DNA from: Streptomyces sp. NBC_01707
GTDB lineage: Bacteria > Actinomycetota > Actinomycetes > Streptomycetales > Streptomycetaceae
DNA length: 64,000 nt
Assembly (NCBI RefSeq): GCF_041438805.1
Contig: NZ_CP109190.1
Span: forward strand, 8,928,001 to 8,992,000
Direction of reading: 5' to 3'
Shown here: positions 9,915 through 17,971 of the stretch, piece after piece
Numbering within the stretch: position 1 is the first letter of the stretch
Layout of the letters: each line of letters opens with the position of its first letter
Notes under the pieces: model-generated
Databases searched by the model: none
Told to the model about the DNA's origin: nothing
Seen by the model: only the letters and a program-made list of their open reading frames with translations
Position numbers and translations under genes: made by a program

Positions 9915-10517
9915 TCAGGCGGGGACTTCGACGTCGAGCCGGGCCGTGACGTCCACGACTCCCGGCACCGTGCGCGCGACATGGACCAGCACGTCGTTGA
10001 GCAATGGGTCGGGGATGCAGCCGTCCAGGCGGACGGCACCGTCGGACACCTGGACGTGCACGGTTGCCGAGCCGGACGGGATGAGTTCAGCCATGATCAA
10101 TTCACGCAGTTCTTCGGCGATGTCCTCGTCCGGGCGGAGATAGATCTTCAGAAGGTCACCCTGGCTGACCAGCCCGATCAGGCGGCCGTCGTCGTCGACG
10201 ACGGGCAGCCGCTTGAGGTGGCCGCGGGCCATCAGCCGAGCGGCACCCGCGATGCTTGCATTTCGGGTAACCGTCACGGCGGGCACGGTCATGAGTTGAC
10301 CGGCGGAGACAGCGCGGGACTCGTCCCCACCTTGCGCTTTGAGCAGAAGGTCTGCTTCGGAGACCACGCCGACGACTTGTCCCTCGTCCGTCAGGACGGG
10401 CAGGGCGCTCATCCGCCATTGCCGCATGGTCTTCACGATGTCCTTGAACGGCGCTGTGCGGTTGACCGGGATAACGGCATGCGTCATCACGTCATCGACG
10501 GTACGCATTTGTTTCAT
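9915..10517 (-). CDS. CBS-CBS-BON protein 2
   Basis: 200 aa from the ATG at 10517, which has GGAGG 4 nt upstream; the frame stays open further upstream but without a ribosome site. Layout is CBS1 (about 1-60, SALPVLTDEGQVVGVVSEADLL), CBS2 (about 80-135, RLPVVDDDGRLIGLVSQGDLL) and BON (about 140-198, VHVQVSDGAVRLDGC). The DDGRLIG loop is near-identical among the six paralogues in this window, so they arose by duplication. It is the first gene of a pair with the paralogue 12 bp downstream. Ligand and partner are unknown. Confidence 0.87.
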   Translation of the reverse strand: MKQMRTVDDVMTHAVIPVNRTAPFKDIVKTMRQWRMSALPVLTDEGQVVGVVSEADLLLKAQGGDESRAVSAGQLMTVPAVTVTRNASIAGAARLMARGHLKRLPVVDDDGRLIGLVSQGDLLKIYLRPDEDIAEELRELIMAELIPSGSATVHVQVSDGAVRLDGCIPDPLLNDVLVHVARTVPGVVDVTARLDVEVPA

Positions 10518-10758
10518 GATTCCTCCGAGAACGAACGGCCCTATATGTCCCGGCGTCGGCAGCGTTGTCTGCCGGCGGTAGGACCACCCGGGGTCCACAG
10601 GGGACTGTTCGGCTCTGTTGTCCTGACGTGAACGGTGCTTTCATGAAATTGACGGAAAGAGTCATTGCGAGGATGCGGAGAAGCGGCTGGCGGCCGTGCA
10701 CCGCACGATCGGGAACCGCGAGAAGCGGTCGGCTCTTTCCGTCCCATGGTGTGAGTGC

Positions 10759-11445
10759 TCAGCGGTCGTCTGTATCACGCGCTGAATCCGGGGGCAGGTC
10801 CTCCACGGCGTATTCGAGGTACTGGTCGACGCTGACGACACCATCGACGGAAAGGCACAGGTGTTCAACAATCGGAATTGTTGAGTGTTCCTCGACCGTG
10901 CCGCTCAGGGTGACGACCCCTTCTTGCACGGTTGCTGTGACGCCCCCTGGCGTCATCCGGAGAGTTCGGCCCAGCACCTCGTCGACGATCTCATCGTGTA
11001 TGGCGTCGTCGCGGCGGAGCATCGGCCGCAGCAAGTCGGACCGGCTGACGATGCCCATGAGTGTTCCTGTGTCGTCGACCACCGGAAGGCGTTTGACCCC
11101 GCGCGCGTTCAGGAAGCGGGCTGTTTCGACGATGCCCCAGTCAGGCCGGGCCGTCAGCACGGGCGTGGACATCAGTTCGCCAGCTGTGCGGGCGTCCATT
11201 ATGCGGCGGTCCACAGCGGCCGTCTCGCGCATTTGGTCACGGCCCTCTGTGTCCGGCAGCCCGGCTTGCCTGCGGAGCAGATCGGCTTCGGAGATGATGC
11301 CGATGGGGTGATGGCGGGTGTCCACAACGGGCAGAGCCGAGACATCGTTGTAGTCGAGGCTCCAGGCGACCGACTTGAGTGTCGCCTCTGGGCTGGCGGT
11401 GGCCACGTCCCGGGTCATGACTTCGGAGACAGTACGGTGCAACAT
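10759..11445 (-). CDS. CBS-CBS-BON protein 3
   Basis: 228 aa. The CBS cores are SALPVVDTRHHPIGIISEADLL and RLPVVDDTGTLMGIVSRSDLL, followed by a BON region with VTATVQEGVVTLSGTVEEHS and CLSVDGVVSVDQYLEY. An acidic linker (RQAGLPDTEGRDQMRETAA) separates the two CBS motifs, longer than in protein 2. The ribosome site is AAAGGGAAA before the ATG. It lies 28 bp downstream of a Usp gene on the same strand and is most likely cotranscribed with it, a Usp/CBS pairing repeated elsewhere in the island. It would be under the two palindromic boxes at 12414-12447. Confidence 0.87.
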   Translation of the reverse strand: MLHRTVSEVMTRDVATASPEATLKSVAWSLDYNDVSALPVVDTRHHPIGIISEADLLRRQAGLPDTEGRDQMRETAAVDRRIMDARTAGELMSTPVLTARPDWGIVETARFLNARGVKRLPVVDDTGTLMGIVSRSDLLRPMLRRDDAIHDEIVDEVLGRTLRMTPGGVTATVQEGVVTLSGTVEEHSTIPIVEHLCLSVDGVVSVDQYLEYAVEDLPPDSARDTDDR

Positions 11446-11473
11446 GGTCCGATTTCCCTTTCGTTCGGGGCTG

Positions 11474-12343
11474 TCAGCCGTGGGCTACGACAGCCACGGG
11501 GGCTGCGGCATGATGCAGGACGGCATGGGCCACCGGTCCGAGATGCGCACCCAGAGGGGACCGGCGAAGGTGCCGGCCGACGACGACGAGGTCCGCGTCC
11601 AGCGAGGCCCGGACGAGGTGAGGACCCGCCGGTCCCATGAGCGCGACCTGGTCGACGTTCACCGACGGGAACTTGCGGCGCCAGGGCTCCAGCAGTTCGT
11701 CGAGCATCTTCGCGACACTCCGACCTGCTTCCCGTTCGTTGTCGGGGTCGACGTTGGGGAAGGACCTGTAGGCGCGGGGAAGCTTCCAGCTGTGAATCGC
11801 CCGCAAGGCGCAACTGCGGCGGGCGGCCTCTTCGAAGGCAAAGGCCAGAACCTTGTCGGGTGCTTCGTGGATGTCGACCCCCACGATCATCTCGCCGTAC
11901 CGGGTCGGCTCGGCGTCCTCCGGTTCATCAGCCGCCCGTACGAGGGTCACCGGCGTTTCGGTGGCTACAAGGGTCGCCGTGCCCACCGTGCCGACGAGGA
12001 AGCCCAGCAGGCTGCCCAAGGAGCGAGAACCAAGGACGAGCAGGTCGGCACCGGCTGCTTCGACGGCCAGCGCGGCGGCCGGCCTGCCGGAGAGATACCG
12101 GGTGGTCATCTCCAGATGCGGGTGACGACGCCGTACATCCTCCAGAGGCCCGGCGAGCACCTCGTCGGCCCACCGACCGGCCGTGTGGCAGTCCAACCGC
12201 GGAACGGCTGGACTGATGGGCCAGTCGATCACGTGGACGAGCCTCAGCGGCACCTCCCGCAAGGACGCCTCTTTGGCGCCCCAGACGGCGGCCGCCCGGC
12301 TCTCGGGGGATCCGTCGACGCCGACTGTCACGAGGTGCTTCAT
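11474..12343 (-). CDS. Universal stress protein, tandem Usp domains
   Basis: 289 aa with two Usp domains. The first carries LVLGSRSLGSLLGFLVGTVG, a good G-2x-G-9x-G(S/T) ATP signature. The second ends VVVGRHLRRSPLGAHLGPVAHAVLHHAAAPVAVVAHG, again a variant lacking the usual second half, just as in the Usp at 8261-9136. The shared change suggests the two are recent paralogues. The ATG at 12343 has GGGAGG 8 nt upstream. Two palindromic boxes, centred 77 and 97 bp upstream of the ATG, point to direct activation. The gene probably reads on into the CBS-BON gene ending at 10759. Confidence 0.9.
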   Translation of the reverse strand: MKHLVTVGVDGSPESRAAAVWGAKEASLREVPLRLVHVIDWPISPAVPRLDCHTAGRWADEVLAGPLEDVRRRHPHLEMTTRYLSGRPAAALAVEAAGADLLVLGSRSLGSLLGFLVGTVGTATLVATETPVTLVRAADEPEDAEPTRYGEMIVGVDIHEAPDKVLAFAFEEAARRSCALRAIHSWKLPRAYRSFPNVDPDNEREAGRSVAKMLDELLEPWRRKFPSVNVDQVALMGPAGPHLVRASLDADLVVVGRHLRRSPLGAHLGPVAHAVLHHAAAPVAVVAHG

Positions 12344-12413
12344 GCCACGAACCTCCCGTCTCGCAGCTTTGTCGTCCTCTCTCAGTGTGGCCCGCGGGCC
12401 AGGAGCGGAGGAG

Positions 12414-12447
12414 GGGCCATGTGGCCCGTTGCGGGGCCGATCAGCCC
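12414..12447. promoter_or_regulatory. Two DosR-like palindromes 20 bp apart (boxes B and C)
   Basis: Box B is GGGCC-ATGT-GGCCC (12414-12427) and box C is GGGCC-GATC-AGCCC (12434-12447, one mismatch). Their centres are exactly 20 bp apart, two helical turns, so bound dimers would sit on one face of the DNA. They are 77 and 97 bp upstream of the Usp start at 12343. Paired sites at about this distance are typical of DosR/NarL-type activators; the assignment to such a regulator is inference. Confidence 0.55.
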
Positions 12448-12483
12448 CACCGTGTCTTGGGGACGCGTCTCGCAGCTCTCCGG

Positions 12484-13173
12484 TCAGCCCATGTGCGGCA
12501 CACTGTGGGGGGCGGGTGCGGGGGCGTCGGTGTGCGCGGTCACATGGCCTACGACCGCGACCACCCCGTCGAGTTGTTCTGCAAGGCGTGTCAGGATCGC
12601 AATCTGGCTCCGGCTCTCCATTTGGCCTTCCAGAGTGACGACGCCGTCGATCACATGGACGGCGACCGCGTCGGCTCCGAGCCCCATGGTGCCCACAACT
12701 ACGTCCTCGATGATGCGTCGTCGTATCTCCGCGTCGGGGCGCAGAAACAGACGGAGCAGATCCCGGCGCGTGACGATACCGACGAGTCGGTCCTCGTCGT
12801 CCACGACCGGCAGCCTCTCCACGCCACTACGCATCATCAGCCGAGCGGCGTCCGGTGCGGTCTCGTCTGCGTGGACGGTCACCGCCGGGGTCGACATGAC
12901 CTCGGCAGCCATGAATTCAGCTCCCGACGACACTGCGGTCCCGGTCCCGGTGCCGGCGTCCGGTCTGTCGCTCGGCGCGAGGTGTCTCGCGGCCTGTCGG
13001 TTCACCAGGTCGCTCTCGGAGACGACGCCGACGACATGGTCCTCTTCGTCGAGCACCGGCAGTCCGCTGATGTTGTACTGGGCGACCAGCTTCGCGACCT
13101 CCTTGAAGGAGGTGGCCGGGACGACCGAGACGACCTCGTCGGTCATCAGGTCTCCCACTCTGATGTGCTTCAT
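12484..13173 (-). CDS. CBS-CBS-BON protein 4
   Basis: 229 aa from the ATG at 13173, which has GGAGGAG about 6 nt upstream; an upstream in-frame GTG at 13206 has no comparable site. CBS cores are SGLPVLDEEDHVVGVVSESDLV and RLPVVDDEDRLVGIVTRRDLL. The BON region has VAVHVIDGVVTLEGQMESRS and LAEQLDGVVAVVGHVTAH. The linker between the CBS motifs is rich in Asp, Pro, Gly and Thr. The gene is divergent from the Usp-Usp-ATPase operon across 270 bp holding box D. It ends 36 bp before boxes B and C of the next unit. Confidence 0.87.
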   Translation of the reverse strand: MKHIRVGDLMTDEVVSVVPATSFKEVAKLVAQYNISGLPVLDEEDHVVGVVSESDLVNRQAARHLAPSDRPDAGTGTGTAVSSGAEFMAAEVMSTPAVTVHADETAPDAARLMMRSGVERLPVVDDEDRLVGIVTRRDLLRLFLRPDAEIRRRIIEDVVVGTMGLGADAVAVHVIDGVVTLEGQMESRSQIAILTRLAEQLDGVVAVVGHVTAHTDAPAPAPHSVPHMG

Positions 13174-13286
13174 GGAGGCTCCTCCTGCCGTCTCGCCGAC
13201 CCGCACGGACGCAATGCCGGAGGTCGTTCAGAGACCACGATCCGCCGGCCGTACCGGAGTGAGGAGGGCCGAATGGGTCTCAGCCG

Positions 13287-13353
13287 GGACCGGTCGGACC
13301 CGGCTCGAGTGCTCGGACAGGGCAGGATTCCCTCGACAGGGACCATTGGGCCC
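13287..13353. promoter_or_regulatory. DosR-like palindromes between divergent CBS-BON and Usp genes (box D and a partial site)
   Basis: Box D is GGACC-ATTG-GGCCC at 13340-13353, centred 97 bp upstream of the Usp ATG at 13444, the same distance as box C from its Usp gene. A second, weaker site GGACC-GGTC-GGACC lies at 13287-13300; its right half has one mismatch. Both fit the 5-4-5 pattern. The region between 13174 and 13443 is otherwise non-coding and must hold both divergent promoters. Confidence 0.5.
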
Positions 13354-13443
13354 CGGGCGGTCCTGAGCGGCCCTCCACATGCGGGGCCCCGCGGTGGCAG
13401 CGTGAGAGCTGCCCATTTTGCCGGCTCTCGGTGAGGAGGAACC

Positions 13444-14346
13444 ATGGAAGGCACCACTGGCAGGCTGGAACTGGGTGCCGTCATCGTCGGCGTCGATGGC
13501 TCCAAGCCGGCCCGCCAGGCAGCTTTGTGGGCGGCGGCCGAGGCTGTACGCCGTGACAGTCCACTGCACATCGTCCACGCCGCCGAAACGGACCGCCGGG
13601 CTCTCTACCTTTCAGTGGAGAGCATCGAGCGTGTACGCAACGCGGGCCAAGAACTGCTGCGGGACACTGCCGCCGCCATCAGGGACCAGTATCCCGGTGT
13701 GCACATCACCACGGAGCTCAGCCGCAGCTCCGCCGTCCCCAGCCTGCACCGGACCGCGGGGCTCCGAGGCACTGTCGTGGTGGGGAACCGGGGTCTCGGC
13801 GGTTTCGAATCTCTCATGCTCGGATCCGTAGGTCTGAAGGTTGCTGCCGGTGCCACGACGCCCGTGATCGTGGTCAGGGGCGTTGAGAAGGGAGGTGAGG
13901 CCGGAGTGGTGCTCGCCGCGGTCCGTGACGAGCACGACGGCGAATGCGCCCGCTACGCGGCGCGCGAAGCCGAGCTCCGCCAGGCATCGCTGCGGCTGTT
14001 GCACGTGTGGAACGTACTCGAGTCCGCCGGACTGGCCGTGACCATGCTCGACAACGTCGAAGGAATGGCCGGCGAACAGGTTCACCAACTGACGGCGGTG
14101 GCGGACGGGATCCGCGATGAATTCCCGGCCCTGACCGTGCAGGCGGATGCTGAGGGAAGCCTCACTGTGGCCGGAGTTCTGGTCGAGGCATCCCACCACG
14201 CGGATCTGCTGGTGATGGGCGGACGGCGGTCACCCGGTTACATCGGACGCACCCTCGGGCGGACGACACACACTCTCCTGCACCACGCGCACTGTCCAGT
14301 GCAGCTTATTCCGCGGCACGGTCCCGGCCACGGGAGTGAGTCGTGA
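13444..14346 (+). CDS. Universal stress protein, tandem Usp domains
   Basis: 300 aa; the ATG follows GAGGAGG by 4 nt. Domain 1 begins GAVIVGVDGSKPARQAALWAAAEA and has the signature VVGNRGLGGFESLMLGSVG. Domain 2 (about residue 155 on) ends VMGGRRSPGYIGRTLGRTTHTLLHHAHCPVQLIP; it has a usable glycine pattern but no S/T at the end. It is first in a three-gene operon: its TGA overlaps the ATG of the next Usp gene (TGATG), and that gene overlaps the P-type ATPase. Box D lies 97 bp upstream. Confidence 0.9.
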   Translation: MEGTTGRLELGAVIVGVDGSKPARQAALWAAAEAVRRDSPLHIVHAAETDRRALYLSVESIERVRNAGQELLRDTAAAIRDQYPGVHITTELSRSSAVPSLHRTAGLRGTVVVGNRGLGGFESLMLGSVGLKVAAGATTPVIVVRGVEKGGEAGVVLAAVRDEHDGECARYAAREAELRQASLRLLHVWNVLESAGLAVTMLDNVEGMAGEQVHQLTAVADGIRDEFPALTVQADAEGSLTVAGVLVEASHHADLLVMGGRRSPGYIGRTLGRTTHTLLHHAHCPVQLIPRHGPGHGSES

Positions 14347-15203
14347 TGGCCGCCGCTGAACGCCGCGAGCTCGTCGTCGGCATCGATCCGGCCAAGGATT
14401 GGCACCTGCCGCTGGCCTGGGCGGCGGACGAGGCCCATCGACGCGGGCTGGAGCTTCGGCTCGTCGTGGCCGTATCTCCACTGCACGACACGCAGCACTG
14501 CGATGACAGCGCGCGCAGGATGTCCATGATCCAAGCCGGGTCACACGCTCTCGAAGCAGCTGCCGACTGGGCCCGGGAGCGCCATCCGCAACTGCAGCCG
14601 GTCACCGATCTGCTCGATGGCTTCCCGGCTTCGGTGATCGCCCGACTGTCCGAGGACGCCCGGATGGTCGTCCTCGGATCCCGACACCTGAACCGTACGG
14701 CGGAGCACTTCAGCGCCGGCTCCCTCGTCGTCCCCGTCACGGCAAGGGCACGTTGTCCCGTGGTGGTCGTGGGCGACGCGGAGCACGTCACCCAACAGCC
14801 GACCTACCTGGTCGTGGGAATTGACGGCAGCGAGTCCTCGAAGGCGGCGCTGGGGCTGGCGTTCGAGGAGGCAGACTTCCGCGGAGCCGCGCTCCGCGCC
14901 GTCTCGGTGTGGCAGCCGCCCGTGATCATGCTTCACGACGCGAAGGCCGCCGTGCAGGCTCAGCGTCGGATGCTCTCCGAGACCACAGCAGGTTGGTCGC
15001 TGAAGTACCCGGACGTGCACCTGGCCCACGAAGTGCCGACCGGACATCCGGTGGAGGAGCTAGCCAAGGCGTCCGAGCACGCCCTGGCTGTCGTCGTGGG
15101 CCGCCGCGGCCGGGGCGGTTACACGGGCATGCGGCTCGGTTCGGTCGTCCACGGACTGCTGCACCGCGCGCACTGCCCGGTGATCACGGTTCCCCTCGTG
15201 TGA
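14346..15203 (+). CDS. Universal stress protein, tandem Usp domains, coupled to a P-type ATPase
   Basis: 285 aa. The start is the ATG at 14346, sharing its A with the previous stop (a GTG at 14343 is also possible). Domain 1 begins RRELVVGIDPAKDWHLPLAWAADEA and contains VVLGSRHLNRTAEHFSAGSLV. Domain 2 has the full signature VVGRRGRGGYTGMRLGSVVHGLLHRAHCPVITVP. The last 4 bases (GTGA) overlap the GTG start of the ATPase gene, implying translational coupling. In M. tuberculosis the Usp gene Rv1996 is next to ctpF (Rv1997), both in the DosR regulon; the same pairing is seen here. Confidence 0.9.
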   Translation: MAAAERRELVVGIDPAKDWHLPLAWAADEAHRRGLELRLVVAVSPLHDTQHCDDSARRMSMIQAGSHALEAAADWARERHPQLQPVTDLLDGFPASVIARLSEDARMVVLGSRHLNRTAEHFSAGSLVVPVTARARCPVVVVGDAEHVTQQPTYLVVGIDGSESSKAALGLAFEEADFRGAALRAVSVWQPPVIMLHDAKAAVQAQRRMLSETTAGWSLKYPDVHLAHEVPTGHPVEELAKASEHALAVVVGRRGRGGYTGMRLGSVVHGLLHRAHCPVITVPLV

Positions 15204-17815
15204 AGCCTCATCGTGACTACCACCTCGGACGTGGACGAGTGCCGGTAGAGGAGCCCGGCGGGTTGACCTCGACGGAGGCCGAGCGCCGTCTGGCCGAGCA
15301 CGGCCGCAACGAGGTGGCGGAGGTGCGTAGCGCACCTCTGTACAGCCGAGTCGTTGCGCAGCTCGGTGATCCGCTGATCATGGTGTTGCTCGGTGCGGCA
15401 CTGCTGACGATTGTGATCGGCGATCACGCGGACGCGGTGGTCATCGGTCTGGTGATCGTCTTCAACACGACGGTGGGGGTCGCACAGGAGATCCGCGCCG
15501 ACCACGCCGTGGCAGCTCTGTCGGCGATGTCGGCACCGAGCGCTCGTGTCCTGCGGGACGGCTCAGCACGGGAGATCGCCGCAGCGGTTGTGGTGCCCGG
15601 CGACGTACTGCTGCTCGGCGAGGGCGACATCGTCGCTGCCGACGCCGAGCTCATCGAGGCATCTGCCCTACTCATCGACGAATCCATGCTTACCGGGGAG
15701 TCCGTCCCTGTGGACAAGGATTCCGGCGCGCTGCTGGGCGCAGGGACTGTCGTGGTGCGCGGACGGGGCGTCGCAACGGTCACCGTCACCGGCGCCGAAA
15801 GTGCGCTCGGCCGTATCGCCGCACTCCTCGACGGTGCACGCGAGCCGACACCACTGCAGCGCCGTCTCGCCTCCCTGGGGCGCATCCTGGCCGTCGTCAC
15901 CCTGGGACTCTGCCTTGTGGTCTTCGTCTTCGGGCTCGCACGCGGCCTGCCGGCCGGGACCATGGCCGTGACGGCGATCAGCCTGGCCGTCGCGGCGGTC
16001 CCCGAGTCCCTGCCTGCCGTCGTGACCCTCGCACTGGCGCTGGGCGCCCGGCGTATGGCGGCCCGGCACGCCCTCGTACGCAGGCTCCCGGCCGTGGAGA
16101 CGCTCGGCTCCGTGGCAGTGCTGGCTACCGACAAGACCGGAACCCTCACCGAAGGCCGCATGGTGGTTCAGCACGTTTGGACGCCGCGGGCGGCAGCGGA
16201 TCTCTTCGGGGTGGGTTACGAACCTTATGGGGACATCCAGGTCGACGGCAGGAAGCCGACGCCCGCTGAACTTGGCCCCGTACGGGACCTGCTGACGGCG
16301 GCATCGTTGTGCAATGACGCCGCCCTGCGGCCACCGCAGGATCATGCCGCCCATGAGAACCGGTGGACTGCCGTCGGTGACCCCATGGAAGCCGCACTCT
16401 TGGCGGCAGCGGCCAAAGCAGGTTGTGCGGATCAAACGGAAATCAGGCGGCTGTACCCGAGGACATGGGAAGCACCGTTCGACAGTCTCCGCAAGCGCAT
16501 GACCACAGTGCACCGAATGGCTTCAGGTGCTCTGCTCGTGTGCTTGAAGGGCGCGCCTGAAGTGGTGCTCGACGTCTCCGTGCTCGCCGACCGCAAGGAC
16601 GTCCTGATGGGCGCGCGACAGCAGGCGGCGATCCTTGCTTCCCGCGGCTTCCGAGTGCTCGCCGTTGCATCCACCGAGCGGCGGAACGAACCGAGCAACG
16701 CTGCCACAGCTGAGACAGGCCTGCGGCTGCTGGGCCTCGCTGCCATCAGCGATCCCCCGAAACCAGCGGCGGCCGCTACGCTCGCCGCCTGCCGTGCAGC
16801 GGGGATCACACCAGTCCTTATTACGGGAGATCACCCCGCCACAGCACGCGCGGTGGCCGCTCGTGTGGGACTCATTGACGGAGTCTGCGGTGACGACTCG
16901 GTACTCACTGGCCCTGATCTGGCATCAGGGCGCACAGACGACCTCACCACAGCACGGGTATTCGCCCGGACGAACCCGCAGCAGAAACTGGACATCGTCG
17001 ATGCCTGGCGTTCCCGAGGGGCGGTCACGGCCATGACCGGCGACGGTGTCAACGACGGCCCGGCCCTGCGCCGGGCCGACATCGGTGTGGCCATGGGCAA
17101 GCGGGGAACGGAGGTCGCACGACAGGCGGCTGACCTCGTCCTCACCGACGATGACCTGTCGACCGTAGTCGCGGCCGTCGAGGAGGGCCGGCGCGTGTAC
17201 GACAACATCCGGCGCTTCTTGATTTATGGCCTGGCTGGCGGTACCGCGGAGATCCTCGTCATGCTGGTCGGTCCCCTTGTCGGACTCCCGCTGCCCCTCC
17301 GGGCCGGCCAGATCCTGTGGATCAATTTGCTGACCCATGGTCTGACCGGTGTGGCCATGGGCGCAGAGCCGGCGTCCCCGGATGCCATGCACAGGCCACC
17401 GCGGCCACCCGGTCAGCACATCCTCGGCGCCGGTGCTTGGCAGCGTCTCCTCGTGCTGGCCACGGTCGTTACCGCGGTCTGTCTGGCGGCAGGGGTTCTT
17501 GCACGTGCCTGGGACCTTCCATGGCAGAGCGTCCTGTTCCTGTCGCTGCTCGGCGCGCAACTCGGCGTCGTCATGGGGCTGCGGACGCGTCTATTGACCC
17601 GGCAGAACCCCTTCCTCCCCCTGGCCGTGCTCGCATCTGCCCTGCTGGCGCTGGCGGCCCTGTACGCTCCGCCGCTGCGGTCGGTTCTGGAGACCGAGCC
17701 GCTCGGTTGGTCCGGGGCCGCTCTTGCGACGGCCGCCCTTATGAGTGGCTACCTGGCTGCTCGGTTCACACGACATGCATTCCGGGAAAGGAAGGCCGCG
17801 GAGGCGAAGTCATGA
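15200..17815 (+). CDS. Type II P-type cation ATPase, CtpF-like
   Basis: 871 aa from the GTG at 15200, which overlaps the preceding Usp stop; the frame stays open further upstream but only as a shadow of that gene. Motifs: N-terminal cation_ATPase_N ([18 protein letters not shown]), LTGES, M4 PESLPAV (P268-P272), [11 protein letters not shown] (D311), [10 protein letters not shown], and M6 [14 protein letters not shown]. In calcium pumps the M6 motif is N-x-x-T-D; here the Asp is His713, so ion ligation must differ or be lost. Position beside Usp recalls M. tuberculosis ctpF. It ends 156 bp from the convergent multicopper oxidase. The ion is unknown. Confidence 0.88.
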   Translation: MKPHRDYHLGRGRVPVEEPGGLTSTEAERRLAEHGRNEVAEVRSAPLYSRVVAQLGDPLIMVLLGAALLTIVIGDHADAVVIGLVIVFNTTVGVAQEIRADHAVAALSAMSAPSARVLRDGSAREIAAAVVVPGDVLLLGEGDIVAADAELIEASALLIDESMLTGESVPVDKDSGALLGAGTVVVRGRGVATVTVTGAESALGRIAALLDGAREPTPLQRRLASLGRILAVVTLGLCLVVFVFGLARGLPAGTMAVTAISLAVAAVPESLPAVVTLALALGARRMAARHALVRRLPAVETLGSVAVLATDKTGTLTEGRMVVQHVWTPRAAADLFGVGYEPYGDIQVDGRKPTPAELGPVRDLLTAASLCNDAALRPPQDHAAHENRWTAVGDPMEAALLAAAAKAGCADQTEIRRLYPRTWEAPFDSLRKRMTTVHRMASGALLVCLKGAPEVVLDVSVLADRKDVLMGARQQAAILASRGFRVLAVASTERRNEPSNAATAETGLRLLGLAAISDPPKPAAAATLAACRAAGITPVLITGDHPATARAVAARVGLIDGVCGDDSVLTGPDLASGRTDDLTTARVFARTNPQQKLDIVDAWRSRGAVTAMTGDGVNDGPALRRADIGVAMGKRGTEVARQAADLVLTDDDLSTVVAAVEEGRRVYDNIRRFLIYGLAGGTAEILVMLVGPLVGLPLPLRAGQILWINLLTHGLTGVAMGAEPASPDAMHRPPRPPGQHILGAGAWQRLLVLATVVTAVCLAAGVLARAWDLPWQSVLFLSLLGAQLGVVMGLRTRLLTRQNPFLPLAVLASALLALAALYAPPLRSVLETEPLGWSGAALATAALMSGYLAARFTRHAFRERKAAEAKS

Positions 17816-17971
17816 GACTGGTGCGAGTCTTCGCCCACCGTGAACCGCCGCACGATCTTCAACCGGCTGGTCACCGCAGACCGGAGCACGGTGGCGGTAG
17901 GTGCCGACTCGGTACGAGGGGTTACGTCATAGAGCGATGGCAGCGTAAAAGCAGGGGTTCTGGCGTTCCGT

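Noticed and set aside
10573..10590. GGACC-N6-GGTCC repeat upstream of CBS-BON protein 2 as another island box
   Set aside because: The spacer is 6, not 4, so it does not fit the common pattern.
14909..15199. N-terminal extension of the P-type ATPase
   Set aside because: The frame overlaps the conserved end of a Usp gene and encodes no ATPase sequence; the GTG at 15200 gives the normal N-terminus.
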